Assembly (NCBI GenBank): GCA_964599775.1
Contig: CAZRGZ010000006.1
Coordinates: forward strand, 1 to 62,712
Reading direction: 5' to 3'
DNA: 62,712 nucleotides
From: CAZRGZ01 sp964599775
GTDB lineage: Bacteria > Patescibacteriota > Saccharimonadia > Saccharimonadales > Saccharimonadaceae
The notes below the pieces were generated by a model, which was not told where the DNA came from, ran no database searches, and saw nothing but the letters and a program-made list of their open reading frames with translations. Positions 51,887-60,392 of the stretch are shown in pieces (within the stretch, counting starts at the first letter, position 1; each line of letters begins with the position of its first letter). Position numbers and translations under genes: made by a program.

Positions 51887-52101
51887 TACCTCGTTTGTTT
51901 TGCGCTTTCGCCATCCATCTCTAGTTTTCGGTAAAGAGCAAGGTTCTCGCCGTATGCCAAAATAAGTTCAATATCTTCGGCTTTTTGGCGTTTCTTTGCC
52001 TCGTCTTCTTCAATCAGCGGTGTGTCTATAGTAACAATAGGTGATTGCCCTGTTGGCTCATTTGAGGGCGTTGGGAAAAATTGCGACAAAACTTCAGACA
52101 T
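51886..52101 (-). CDS. small acidic helical protein, 71 aa, unknown
   Basis: Not recognised. The first 30 residues are flexible (Pro/Ser/Thr). The remainder is a charged helix (EEDEAKKRQKAEDIELILAY, then LALYRKLEMDGE) suited to coiled-coil contact. It is coupled by overlap to the 146-residue gene downstream and lies 35 nt after tatD. It may be a subunit or chaperone for its partner; this is inference from coupling alone. Confidence 0.65.
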   Translation of the reverse strand: MSEVLSQFFPTPSNEPTGQSPIVTIDTPLIEEDEAKKRQKAEDIELILAYGENLALYRKLEMDGESAKQTR

Positions 52102-52136
52102 ACCTTTTTTACTCCTCTTACTGAATGGACAGCGTA

Positions 52137-53042
52137 TTAAAGCGAAAAAAGATTCGTTGCGTTTGCCGTGGTGACGCGCGCCACTTCTTCGATAGAAGTA
52201 TTTTTTATATGCGCCACATGTTCAGCGACAAACTTTACATACGCTGGCTCATTTATACTACCACGTTTTGGCACTGGTGTCAAAAATGGTGCGTCGGTTT
52301 CTAATAATAGGTGCTCTAAGGGTATGCGGGCAAACATTTCTTTTTGGGCATCGACTTTTGTGAAGGTGCTAATACCGTTCACCCCAATATACAGGCCATG
52401 AGCCAGGGCTGTTTCCATATTTTGAGTGGTATCGGTAAAACTATGTAAAACGCCTCGAATACCACTATACTGCTTGAAGATTGGCCAAAAATCGTCAAAC
52501 GCTTCGCGAACATGAAAAATAACTGGCAAATTATGATCACGCGCAAGCTCGAGCTGCGCATGGAGCATATCGAATTGTTGTTCGCGCGGGCTGTTGTCGT
52601 AGAAATAATCGAGACCGCATTCGCCAATGGCGACAATAAAGTTTGTTACATCCGTACTTTCTCGATCAATTCTCGCCGTGGGTGGCCGAAAGGAGGGTAC
52701 CCCGCGGCGAGAAATAGCTTCAGCTATTTTCGACGTGGGAGGAGCCTTGAGGTCAGGACCCGCACCTTCCCACTCACGCGAAAGTGCGGGTGCTTCATTG
52801 AGTAAACTTTCTAAATCTTTGACTGCATTCATACCATGCTTCGCGTCATGCGGATGCAATCCCACACTCGCCCATACATTCTCGTGCTGAGCTGCAAAGG
52901 CAACTGCTTCGGCCGAGGTATGTTCATCGGTGCCCACACAAATTAACTTCTCTACCCCTGCTGTGTGGGCACGCGCTAAAGCCGACTCGCCACCTAGTGG
53001 GTAGTCTTTTTCTTGAATATGGCAGTGGGTGTCAACAAACAT
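52137..53042 (-). CDS. tatD: TatD-family metal-dependent DNase with in-frame repeat insertion
   Basis: A TIM-barrel hydrolase of the TatD family, active on DNA and linked to DNA repair or turnover. Metal ligands are visible: D-T-H-C-H at 4-8, Glu in AIGECGLDYF, His in PVIFHVREAF, His in GVLHSFTD and Asp in LLETDAPFLTP. Between the second beta-alpha unit and the AIGE strand, about 45 extra residues occur (EWEGAGPDLKAPPTSK through FRPPTARIDRE). They are translated from the repeat at 52678-52765. The insert keeps the frame and lies on a loop, so the enzyme may still work. The family is normally about 255-265 residues; this one is 301. Confidence 0.93.
   Translation of the reverse strand: MFVDTHCHIQEKDYPLGGESALARAHTAGVEKLICVGTDEHTSAEAVAFAAQHENVWASVGLHPHDAKHGMNAVKDLESLLNEAPALSREWEGAGPDLKAPPTSKIAEAISRRGVPSFRPPTARIDRESTDVTNFIVAIGECGLDYFYDNSPREQQFDMLHAQLELARDHNLPVIFHVREAFDDFWPIFKQYSGIRGVLHSFTDTTQNMETALAHGLYIGVNGISTFTKVDAQKEMFARIPLEHLLLETDAPFLTPVPKRGSINEPAYVKFVAEHVAHIKNTSIEEVARVTTANATNLFSL
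52678..52765 (+). repeat. twin-half element, copy inserted in tatD
   Basis: An 88-bp repeat almost identical to 49529-49618 in both half-units. It has a slightly different central hairpin (GAAATAGC-TTCA-GCTATTTTC) and is open in the tatD frame, while the other copy is not. The left flank TTCTCGCC pairs with GGCGAGAA inside the element, extending the left stem to about 13 pairs. Confidence 0.88.
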
Positions 53043-54535
53043 TAGCTTTCGTCGTTTTTAGTGCGCGGGTCCTCGGTGTGGTTGTAGATACGTGGGAAAA
53101 GCACGCCTTTGTACGGATGCACCATACCACGATCAAAGATTTTGTGAATCGCATTTGCCGTATTTGGCAAGAATGGCGCCAGTAGGTCAGCAATTTGCAC
53201 TAGACTACCAGCAGCGTAAGCCAGAACTTCGGTTAAATGCGCTTCAGCGTCGGCGTTTTCTTGGCGTTCTTTAGCTATCTCCCATGGTTTTACATATTCA
53301 AGGTATCCATTGAGCGAGTGGACTTTCGTCCAAACGCTGTCTATAGCCTTATCGAAATGCAGTGCCTGCATTTGGTCACGGTATAGTTGAATATCGTGCT
53401 CTGGTTGTAAAATATCACCGATCACACCGCCTTGATAGCGATTAATCATGCTCGTGACGCGCTGTACGAGGTTCCCGAGCTCGTTCCCCAGCTCGTTATT
53501 ATACGCGTTTTCAAACTTCTCCCACGTAAAATCGCCGTCGTCTTGCGTGGAAACGTGTCGGCTAAAATAATAGCGAAAGGCATCGACGCCATAGGTGTCA
53601 ATCACTTCTACAGGATCTACCACATTGCCGATACTTTTGCTCATCTTGCGCCCATCAACATCGATAAACCCATGGGCCAAAATGGTTTTGGGTAGCGGCA
53701 AGCCCAATGCTAATAGCATAGCTGGCCAAATGGCAGCGTGAAAACGTAGGATATCTTTACCTATGACTTGTACATCGGCTGGCCAGTATTCCTTCCAGGC
53801 ATCGTTTTCAGGATACCCAAGTACCGTGATGTAGTTTGGCAAGGCATCGATCCACACATAAATGACCTGTTCGGGATCATCCGGCACCGGCACACCCCAG
53901 CTAAGATGTTTTTTTGGACGAGAAACGCTGACATCTTGCAGGCCCCGGTCTATAAGCGCCAAAATCTCGTTTTTGCGGTATTCGGGCACAATGTTCATTT
54001 TGCCCGATACAATTGCTTCTTTAATTTGCCCGCTAAACGCGCTCATTTTAAAGTAGTAGTTTTCTTCGCTTAAGCGCTGGTATGGCTGGTTATGATCAGG
54101 GCAAATGCCGTTATTTTCTGCCGCCTCAGTATCGGTGACAAAGCATTCACAACCTTGGCAGTACCAGCCTTCGTAGGTACCTTTGTAGATATAGGGCTTT
54201 AGCTGTGTCCAGATGTACTGAATAGCTTTTTCGTGTTCCGGATTAGTCGTGCGAATGAAATCGGTAAATTCTGCCCCTACTTTTCGCATGAGTACTTCAA
54301 AATTTCCGTACATTTTGTCGGTGTAAGCTTGGGGCGAAATGCCCGCTTCCTCAGCTTTAGCGGCGATTTTATTGCCGTGTTCATCGGTCCCTACTTGAAA
54401 GCGTACCTCATGGCCTTCTTGCTTTTGGTAGCGTGTCCAGATGTCGGCGATAAGGTAGTCAAGTGCATTGCCAATATGCGGCTTGCCATTAACATACGGG
54501 ATCGCAGTGGTGATGTATAGTTTTTTCTTTGTCAT
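53042..54535 (-). CDS. metG: methionyl-tRNA synthetase
   Basis: It charges initiator and elongator tRNA-Met. The HIGH motif in VNGKPHIGNALDYLIADI is near residue 18, the zinc knuckle is CQGCECF with an incomplete second pair (C-P-D-H), and KMSKSIGNVVDP is near 300. At 497 residues it is the short form without the C-terminal tRNA-binding domain. It overlaps tatD by one base, and metG-tatD adjacency is common. The ATG is 11 nt after TGT-TAAAAT (54547-54555, minus), implying a short leader. Confidence 0.97.
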   Translation of the reverse strand: MTKKKLYITTAIPYVNGKPHIGNALDYLIADIWTRYQKQEGHEVRFQVGTDEHGNKIAAKAEEAGISPQAYTDKMYGNFEVLMRKVGAEFTDFIRTTNPEHEKAIQYIWTQLKPYIYKGTYEGWYCQGCECFVTDTEAAENNGICPDHNQPYQRLSEENYYFKMSAFSGQIKEAIVSGKMNIVPEYRKNEILALIDRGLQDVSVSRPKKHLSWGVPVPDDPEQVIYVWIDALPNYITVLGYPENDAWKEYWPADVQVIGKDILRFHAAIWPAMLLALGLPLPKTILAHGFIDVDGRKMSKSIGNVVDPVEVIDTYGVDAFRYYFSRHVSTQDDGDFTWEKFENAYNNELGNELGNLVQRVTSMINRYQGGVIGDILQPEHDIQLYRDQMQALHFDKAIDSVWTKVHSLNGYLEYVKPWEIAKERQENADAEAHLTEVLAYAAGSLVQIADLLAPFLPNTANAIHKIFDRGMVHPYKGVLFPRIYNHTEDPRTKNDES

Positions 54536-54562
54536 AGCTTAATTCCATTTTAACAGATAATC

Positions 54563-55297
54563 TTACAGAGTAGGAGCAGGCTCACCCTGCGCGCGCATTG
54601 GCATCATTGCCACAATAGCAAAGCGACCCTGCTTTTCGCTGCGACCCTTTAAGTATTGGCTGTGTGAATAATAATCGTCGTTCATAGCGGTATCAACCTC
54701 AACTACCTCAATATGCGCGGGCAATATACCGGCAGCCGTGAAGTGTTTATAATTTACCTCATGTAAACTCATATTGTCAAATGCATGTAATGGATAGGTT
54801 GTTTTACCCACTGCTGGGCTCATCCACACGCGTATATTTTCTGGCCGCACACCATAGTTTTCTACCAGGTATTGCACACTTTTAGTAGCACCGTGCATTT
54901 CGGTCGCTTGCCGCCCTAAATGCGACACCATAAGTACTTTCTGGGCAGGATCGTACAAAACAGCGCCAATACAATCCGCCAGGGGTAAAAAGAGCGCTTG
55001 GCCTGGTTGCGTGGTGACCAGCGCGTCAGCTGGTTCAGGATTTAATACATTCCCTTTTTCTTCGGACGTTACTTCATGATAGCGCGCAAAATTATCCGTA
55101 TCGTAATCCACCAACACAATCGTTGCCTGGGTGAGTGTCATACCATTTTGTTGCAAAAATCGCTTTCTGCTTGTATCAATATCGGCCTCGCTCACACCAG
55201 CGGGACGTGCTCTTTTTGTCATTGGGCCATCCTGTACCGACGATACCGCTGCAATAATTTCGCCTGCAAAAATAGTGGGCTGATGGGATTTTATCAT
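54563..55297 (-). CDS. pgeF: PgeF/YfiH-family protein (DUF152, laccase domain)
   Basis: A 244-residue protein of the multicopper polyphenol oxidoreductase/YfiH family. Homologues have been shown to act on peptidoglycan-derived or purine-nucleoside substrates. FLPLADCIGAVLYDP with its Cys is near residue 110 and VSHLGRQATEMHGAT near 130. The usual His-Ala-Gly-W of the active site appears as H-L-G-R-Q, so the chemistry could differ. The start is 6 nt after TATAAT, a likely leaderless mRNA. Confidence 0.85.
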   Translation of the reverse strand: MIKSHQPTIFAGEIIAAVSSVQDGPMTKRARPAGVSEADIDTSRKRFLQQNGMTLTQATIVLVDYDTDNFARYHEVTSEEKGNVLNPEPADALVTTQPGQALFLPLADCIGAVLYDPAQKVLMVSHLGRQATEMHGATKSVQYLVENYGVRPENIRVWMSPAVGKTTYPLHAFDNMSLHEVNYKHFTAAGILPAHIEVVEVDTAMNDDYYSHSQYLKGRSEKQGRFAIVAMMPMRAQGEPAPTL

Positions 55298-55303
55298 ATA
55301 GTT

Positions 55304-55309
55304 ATTATA
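55304..55309 (-). promoter_or_regulatory. -10 box with leaderless start for pgeF
   Basis: On the minus strand TATAAT (preceded by CTG) ends 6 nt before the ATG at 55297. No ribosome site fits. Confidence 0.55.
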
Positions 55310-55394
55310 CAGTTATACAGAGATAACTCGATACTATTTCGTATTTTGGGCATGGTCAATCAAACAAAAGTTTTATACAATAAACATAACCATT

Positions 55395-56024
55395 ATGAAA
55401 TTCTATCGGTCACAATTTGGTTTTACACTTGTTGAAGTTGTCGTCATTATCGCGGTGATAGGTATTTTGGCGTCTTTAGTCATTGCTAACTATGGCAACA
55501 TTACCAGAAGTGCCCGCAACACTAAAACGACAACTGCGGTATCACAATATAGGGATGCATTGAAATTATTTGTGCGCGAACGCGGCGACTACCCCACCAC
55601 ACCCTATACAGCATGTTTAGGGACAGGCTACAAAGACACTAATAACAATGGAACTGGTGATTGCTGGCACTTGGCCTGGCCGGTTGAAGTTGACCCAACG
55701 TTTAACGAAGAGTTACAGCAATATATGGGTGGCACATTGCCAGAAGCAAATACTCATATTGTGCAGGCACCGGATTACGATCAAGTGGGGGCAGCCTATT
55801 TTAAGGAAGATTACTTACGGCTTGATGGTGAACGGCACGACTGGATGATTGCCTATACTATGGAAGGCAACGAAGAGAAATGCCCGGTTGGCCCCGTTCT
55901 TTCTATGCCTGAATGGCCACAATTTTCTTCTGAACCACCCGCAAGTGGCTATACGGAAAAATTTGGCGATGTAGCCGTAGGGTGTTGGATTGCTTTGCCA
56001 CCGCCAGATGAGGTTAATAGCTAA
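55395..56024 (+). CDS. type IV prepilin-like protein, second
   Basis: A 209-residue prepilin on the plus strand. The leader MKFYRSQFG is cut before F-T-L-V-E, and the helix VVVIIAVIGILASLVIANYG follows. The globular part has four Cys and an asparagine-rich turn (TNNNGTGDC) that resembles a calcium- or disulphide-bound loop of pseudopilins. It is a distant relative of the prepilin at 47727-48323. It stands alone and converges on ksgA, overlapping its end by 11 nt. Confidence 0.9.
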   Translation: MKFYRSQFGFTLVEVVVIIAVIGILASLVIANYGNITRSARNTKTTTAVSQYRDALKLFVRERGDYPTTPYTACLGTGYKDTNNNGTGDCWHLAWPVEVDPTFNEELQQYMGGTLPEANTHIVQAPDYDQVGAAYFKEDYLRLDGERHDWMIAYTMEGNEEKCPVGPVLSMPEWPQFSSEPPASGYTEKFGDVAVGCWIALPPPDEVNS

Positions 56025-56802
56025 ACTCTGAGTACTGCATCAAGGCATACCACTGCTGCAAAGAAAGATTTTCCGCACGGTCACTAGGGTCAATACCCGC
56101 CCATTTCAGTGCCGCCTCTGCCTCTTGCTTGGTGATATTCAGCCCACCAGCAAGGCTAGAGCGTAACTTTTTGCGCTTGGCACTAAAGCCCGCTTTCACA
56201 ATACGGAAGAATTTCGCTTCATCAAGATCCTTGAAAAGTGGCTCCGGGCGCTTTTTTAGCACGACTACTTGTGAATCAACTTTTGGTGGCGGCGTAAATA
56301 AATAAGCCGGTACGATTTCGCCCAGGCTAACCTCGGCAAATAATTGCGCACTTATCCCAAGTACGCTCATATCGCCAGGTTTTGCCGCCAATCGCTCGGC
56401 GACTTCTTTTTGCACGAGCAATACCGACTGCTGCGGCGGATTCGTAGAGGTCAGCAAAAGTTGCACAATCTTACTGGTAATGTAATAGGGTACATTCGCG
56501 ACCACTTTGTATCCTTTTGGGAGCTGCGTGAAATCGAATTTGAGAATATCGGCATGAATAACTTCAAGATTGTTTGCTTTTACTCGCGTTGGCAGCTGGC
56601 GAGCGAGTTCAACATCGAATTCTACGGCAATAACTTTTTCGGCGCGCTGCGCAAGCTTCTTCGTTAGCGTGCCGAGCCCTGGGCCAATTTCGAGTACCAC
56701 ATCTGTTGGCACCAGTTCAGCCGCCTCGCAAATGTCATCAAGTGTAGCTTCATCGTGCAGCCAATGCTGCCCTAAGTTTTTATTTGGTCGTGGATCGGTC
56801 AT
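56014..56802 (-). CDS. ksgA: 16S rRNA dimethyladenosine transferase
   Basis: A SAM-dependent methyltransferase that dimethylates two adjacent adenosines in the 3' hairpin of 16S rRNA late in 30S assembly. NLGQHWLHDEATL opens the fold. The SAM-binding VVLEIGPGLGTLTKKLA is near residue 35, and the catalytic VVANVPYYITSKIV is near residue 108. The C-terminal domain includes GFSAKRKKLRSSL. At 262 residues it is normal. It overlaps the PPC gene by four bases. Confidence 0.97.
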   Translation of the reverse strand: MTDPRPNKNLGQHWLHDEATLDDICEAAELVPTDVVLEIGPGLGTLTKKLAQRAEKVIAVEFDVELARQLPTRVKANNLEVIHADILKFDFTQLPKGYKVVANVPYYITSKIVQLLLTSTNPPQQSVLLVQKEVAERLAAKPGDMSVLGISAQLFAEVSLGEIVPAYLFTPPPKVDSQVVVLKKRPEPLFKDLDEAKFFRIVKAGFSAKRKKLRSSLAGGLNITKQEAEAALKWAGIDPSDRAENLSLQQWYALMQYSEFSY

Positions 56803-57224
56803 ATATTCAGTAGCTTTAGGCCAATTTCATCATCATGTACTCGTTCGAGCTTTTCATCTTTAAAACGGGTATGTAAGAAAACCTCTACCGTTGCCCCTGC
56901 CGTTAGTTCTTTCACATGGCCCCCAAAAGCAGCAAATTCACGATTACTCAGCGAGGCATGCACATGCCACACTGGCTCGCCGTCTGCCCACGCGAGGTTG
57001 CCCTGGAGCGAGGTGATTTCCATCAATTCGGCAAAATCGTGCCATTCGTATTCACGGGTTTCCAAATTGTAGTACCCTAGCGTTGTTTCACTGGCCCCAC
57101 CAAGCCCATTAAGCCAGGCACTGCCAAGTTGCTTCTCTTTAGCGAAGATATTCAAGTTTTCGATTAATTTCTCGCCAAGCTGTAGTTTTAAAATATAATT
57201 ATAACCGTCAAATTTGTATGTCAT
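56799..57224 (-). CDS. PPC domain (DUF296) protein
   Basis: A 141-residue single-domain protein of the PPC/DUF296 family, a trimeric fold also found with AT-hooks in plants. Diagnostic stretches are AWLNGLGGASETTLGYY near 37-53, VWHVHASLSNREFAAFGGHV near 85-104, and ATVEVFLHT near 110. Bacterial members lack the DNA-binding hook, as here, and their function is not established. Histidines in the conserved strand could hold a metal. It lies between the 3D-domain gene (17 nt) and ksgA (four-base overlap). Confidence 0.9.
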   Translation of the reverse strand: MTYKFDGYNYILKLQLGEKLIENLNIFAKEKQLGSAWLNGLGGASETTLGYYNLETREYEWHDFAELMEITSLQGNLAWADGEPVWHVHASLSNREFAAFGGHVKELTAGATVEVFLHTRFKDEKLERVHDDEIGLKLLNI

Positions 57225-57241
57225 ACACTACCCTCCCTTTT

Positions 57242-58456
57242 TTAACGACCATCATTATTTGTCCAATCCGTCGCTAAATCAAATCCATCAGGGTGCACCG
57301 TAGCAAACCCACCAGTATCGTACACCTTACCCGGACCTAAGCTCGTTTCAACGGTAGAACAGCGGGGGTAGCGGCTTAAGTTAGCGGCGACCAGAATATA
57401 CCCATCTTCGTCTACTTTAGCGCCATCCGCTCGTACCGAATAAGACCCTCCCCCACAGAATCCAATCACTACATTCATAGGGAGGTCATAATACGTTTCC
57501 CGGTGCACGACACCCCGACTGTCCGTATAATGAAGTACGCCCTTGGACTTTGAAAGCCCATCACCGGATGGCTTTGTACCAACAATCACTATCTCTTTCT
57601 TTGGCGGTACCGCTACGACATTTTGAATTTCTTTACGGCTGAGCTCTTTACCATTATGCATTTCTACCTCATATGTCACGGTACGAATACCCTTCTTGCC
57701 AGGTGTTTTTACTTCACGGAACCCGATGTTTCGGTCTGCATCCTGAATTTCCTCCACTTCATAATCAATTGGCTGCTCTTCATTAATCGTTTGCACGCCA
57801 TTGCGCCAAACTTCTACAGTCGCGCCCTGAGTGATAGGTGTATCAAGCGGCACAGACACAACGTCTTCTGGGCCGAGTTTTACTTCCTTCTTTTTTAGCA
57901 TATCCCCGACTGTTGCTGCCTGTGTTCGTGCTTCCATTTTTTTGCCATATAGTACGAGGTGAAACGGCGTCGCACGGTCAATGGTCATTTTTAAACCAGC
58001 GCCGCCGTATTCGAGCAAGTCATTTACCCGATCAAGCTGCGTTTCATCTTCTTCGTGCAATGTAATATTCGCCACTTCAGCAATTTGGCGTGAGCTTTGG
58101 TGCGAGGTCATCACGCGGACCTGTTTTTGCCCATCAAGAATAACAACTGGGCGCGACCGGTAAACGTTCACTTGGTAGTTATTGGCCACTAGCTTAGTAT
58201 CTGGTGCGGGCTCTACTGTATCGCCCTTTGCGAGTGTCACATTCGCCTTTTCAAGTGCCTCAGCCACAGTTCCTGCCTTGGTCACAATAACCTTTTCTTC
58301 ACCCCTATCATAAATAGAAATAATACGCCCAGACTGGTCCGTAGGCGTATTCGCAGAAACGTTTGACGAGATAAGCACAATAAAGAGCATGACTGTAAGC
58401 CCTATAATTGCTGGCACAACATACCGAAGTAGCTGTTGTAGATATATCCTCTTCAT
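57242..58456 (-). CDS. Rpf/YabE-like protein with G5 and 3D domains
   Basis: A 404-residue surface protein. A signal anchor (about residues 12-31) is followed by DUF348 ubiquitin-like repeats (IISIYDRGEEKVIVTKAGTV and later units) and a G5 domain (EEIQDADRNIGFREVKTPG). The C-terminal domain resembles 3D/double-psi-barrel lytic enzymes (GPGKVYDTGGFATVHPDGFD, with Asp residues). The N-terminal ~290 residues nearly match the neighbour at 58541-59731, which carries a different C-terminal domain. It likely acts on peptidoglycan during growth or revival, by analogy with YabE/Rpf proteins. Confidence 0.9.
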   Translation of the reverse strand: MKRIYLQQLLRYVVPAIIGLTVMLFIVLISSNVSANTPTDQSGRIISIYDRGEEKVIVTKAGTVAEALEKANVTLAKGDTVEPAPDTKLVANNYQVNVYRSRPVVILDGQKQVRVMTSHQSSRQIAEVANITLHEEDETQLDRVNDLLEYGGAGLKMTIDRATPFHLVLYGKKMEARTQAATVGDMLKKKEVKLGPEDVVSVPLDTPITQGATVEVWRNGVQTINEEQPIDYEVEEIQDADRNIGFREVKTPGKKGIRTVTYEVEMHNGKELSRKEIQNVVAVPPKKEIVIVGTKPSGDGLSKSKGVLHYTDSRGVVHRETYYDLPMNVVIGFCGGGSYSVRADGAKVDEDGYILVAANLSRYPRCSTVETSLGPGKVYDTGGFATVHPDGFDLATDWTNNDGR

Positions 58457-58540
58457 AATAATTCTGCGTAAACTCTCACCTATACGCTAATGATTCTTAT
58501 TGTAGCGCACTTAAGGGTGCGCTGGCAATTATGCAAGCGA

Positions 58541-59731
58541 CTAATACCAATGGTTTGCCTGCCAGAAATCGTAGGCACCTGCATAGCTACCATAACGGCC
58601 TTGCACGTAGCCATACTGCCAACGTAACGAATTTACAGGATCTGACCAATCGCCCGGCACTTTCGAACAAGGCAATGCCTGCGCTAAACCACACGCCCCA
58701 GATGATGCGTTCACGGCACTAGGGTTCCAGCCACTCTCGCGCTCCACAATAAAGTTAACATACTGCCATTCACTTTCAGGGATACCCGCCGCGCGCATCC
58801 AGGCCTCGGGATTGCCACCGTAATTACCAGCTGCTGGTAATTTTGATTTGGTGCCAACAATCACCACCTCTTTCTTTGGCTCTTTCTTAACGACATTTTG
58901 AATTTCTTTACGGCTGAGCTCTTCGCCATTTCGCATTTCGACTTCGAAAGTAAGCATGCGAATACCCTTTTCACCAGGCGTTTTCACTTCGCGGTAGCCA
59001 ACTTCGCGATCTGCATCTTGCACTTCTTCAACTTCATAGTCAATTGGCTGCTCTTCATTAATCGTTTGCACGCCATTGCGCCAAACCTTTACCACTGTGT
59101 CTTTCGTAATAGGCGTTTCAAGTGGGACGGAAACCGTATCATTTTGGGCAAGGGTAATGTTCTTCGTTTGCAGCATCTCACCCACAGTTTTTGCTTGAGT
59201 CCGGGTTGCTATTTTTTCACCATACAATACAAGGGTAAACGGCGTCGCGCGGTCGATGGTCATCTTGAGCCCAGCACCGCCATATTCGAGGAGATTATCT
59301 ACCCGGTCAAGCTGTGTTTTATCTTCTTCATACAGCTTTACGCCTGCCGCTTGAGCGATTTTTTTAGGGCTTTGGTGTGAGGTCATCACGCGGACCTGTT
59401 TTTGCCCATCAAGAATCATAACAGGGCGCGAACGATAGACATTCACCTGGTAATTATTTGCAACGAGCTCTGTCTCTGGTGAGGGTTCGACGGAATCCCC
59501 CGGCGCCAGCTCGATTTCAGCCTTTTTCAACACCTCTGCCACTGTTTTCGCCTTCGTCACAACGACTTTTTCTGCATCACGGTCATAAATAGAAATAATA
59601 CGCCCAGACTGATCAGCCGGCGTATCTGCAGAAACAGAAGTAGAAATAAAACCAATGAAAAATACGGCCAGAAGACCTACTACTACAGGTATCCAGTGTC
59701 GTATGAAATGCTGCTTGTATATTGTATTCAT
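58541..59731 (-). CDS. Rpf/YabE-like protein with G5 and lysozyme-like domains
   Basis: A paralogue of the previous gene with the same signal anchor, DUF348 repeats and G5 domain. Its C-terminal domain (about 310-396) is transglycosylase/Rpf-like. The stretch VNFIVERESGWNPSAVNASS contains the catalytic Glu, and GACGLAQALPCSKV carries two Cys. The end is YDFWQANHWY. I use ATG 59731 because MNTIYKQHFIRHW aligns with the neighbour's start. An in-frame GTG at 59746 adds five residues and has GGTGG before it. Confidence 0.92.
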   Translation of the reverse strand: MNTIYKQHFIRHWIPVVVGLLAVFFIGFISTSVSADTPADQSGRIISIYDRDAEKVVVTKAKTVAEVLKKAEIELAPGDSVEPSPETELVANNYQVNVYRSRPVMILDGQKQVRVMTSHQSPKKIAQAAGVKLYEEDKTQLDRVDNLLEYGGAGLKMTIDRATPFTLVLYGEKIATRTQAKTVGEMLQTKNITLAQNDTVSVPLETPITKDTVVKVWRNGVQTINEEQPIDYEVEEVQDADREVGYREVKTPGEKGIRMLTFEVEMRNGEELSRKEIQNVVKKEPKKEVVIVGTKSKLPAAGNYGGNPEAWMRAAGIPESEWQYVNFIVERESGWNPSAVNASSGACGLAQALPCSKVPGDWSDPVNSLRWQYGYVQGRYGSYAGAYDFWQANHWY

Positions 59732-59862
59732 ATGAACTAAAAACACGTTCCACCATGCACGTTATCACCAATTATACAAAATTCAGGCTAAAATTACAAT
59801 TTTATCAGATAGGGCACCTTATTTGGAGGTAGCGATATCTTCATAAAACTACTCGGATTATT

Positions 59863-59896
59863 GTATGCGCCCCTCCCCTCAAGGAGGAGCGCATAC
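59863..59896 (-). terminator. hairpin terminator of the G+C-rich lipoprotein gene
   Basis: Stem GTATGCGC-c-CCTCC/GGAGG-a-GCGCATAC with a six-base loop, 27 nt past the gene's stop. On the minus strand only AATAATCC follows, so the U tract is weak. Confidence 0.6.
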
Positions 59897-59923
59897 GCTC
59901 GACTCACTCAGGAGAGGGACAGT

Positions 59924-60355
59924 CTATGTCGTGCACTCATTCAGCCGCTGACTACTCGGGAGCGGCCAGAACCACTTCGAGAACACGAAGCCACCATTGG
60001 CCGTTTGGTACCAGACGGTGGATGGACGACCATCGAAGCCATTCAGCTCCTGCCCATTGGTGAAGCACACCACCTGAATGGACTGACCCGGCACCGGGGT
60101 GCAGCCCGACTCGTGCTTGAGACAGTCTTGCTCATTCAAGATGGGCTGGTTGCTGTGTGGCCCCTCGTGGACGGGAACGACACATCGCCCCTGGTCCGTA
60201 CTCTCGGGGCAATTGGGGTCAGGCTGAGCCGTGATGGTCGCCGAGGCGACAACCGTGGTCGTTGGAGCGGCAGATTCTTTGCCTGCCGTCAGTGAAGCCG
60301 GGGAACACCCCAGCAACAACATTATGGTAAGCAAAGCAAGTACGATCTTTTTCAT
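59924..60355 (-). CDS. G+C-rich lipoprotein, 143 aa, unknown
   Basis: A secreted lipoprotein. A signal peptide with lipobox L-L-G-C at residues 14-17 is followed by a Thr/Ala-rich linker. A compact domain with six further Cys follows (CPESTDQGRC, QDCLKHESGC, VVCFTNGQ, NECTT), fitting three disulphides. Codon use beyond the signal peptide is much richer in G and C than in pcrA or the Rpf-like genes, and WP-rich ends (SKWFWPLPSS) are distinctive. I do not recognise a family. Like the other two G+C-rich orphans it is a single gene with its own promoter region and terminator hairpin. Confidence 0.75.
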   Translation of the reverse strand: MKKIVLALLTIMLLLGCSPASLTAGKESAAPTTTVVASATITAQPDPNCPESTDQGRCVVPVHEGPHSNQPILNEQDCLKHESGCTPVPGQSIQVVCFTNGQELNGFDGRPSTVWYQTANGGFVFSKWFWPLPSSQRLNECTT

Positions 60356-60392
60356 GATCGCCTTCCCTTCATCAAGGTATCTCCTCGACTCA

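Noticed and set aside
49529..52765. Identity of the twin-half repeat with SRP RNA, RNase P RNA or a known riboswitch
   Set aside because: A short match to the SRP GGTCAGG segment exists, but the diagnostic loops are missing and one copy lies inside a protein gene.
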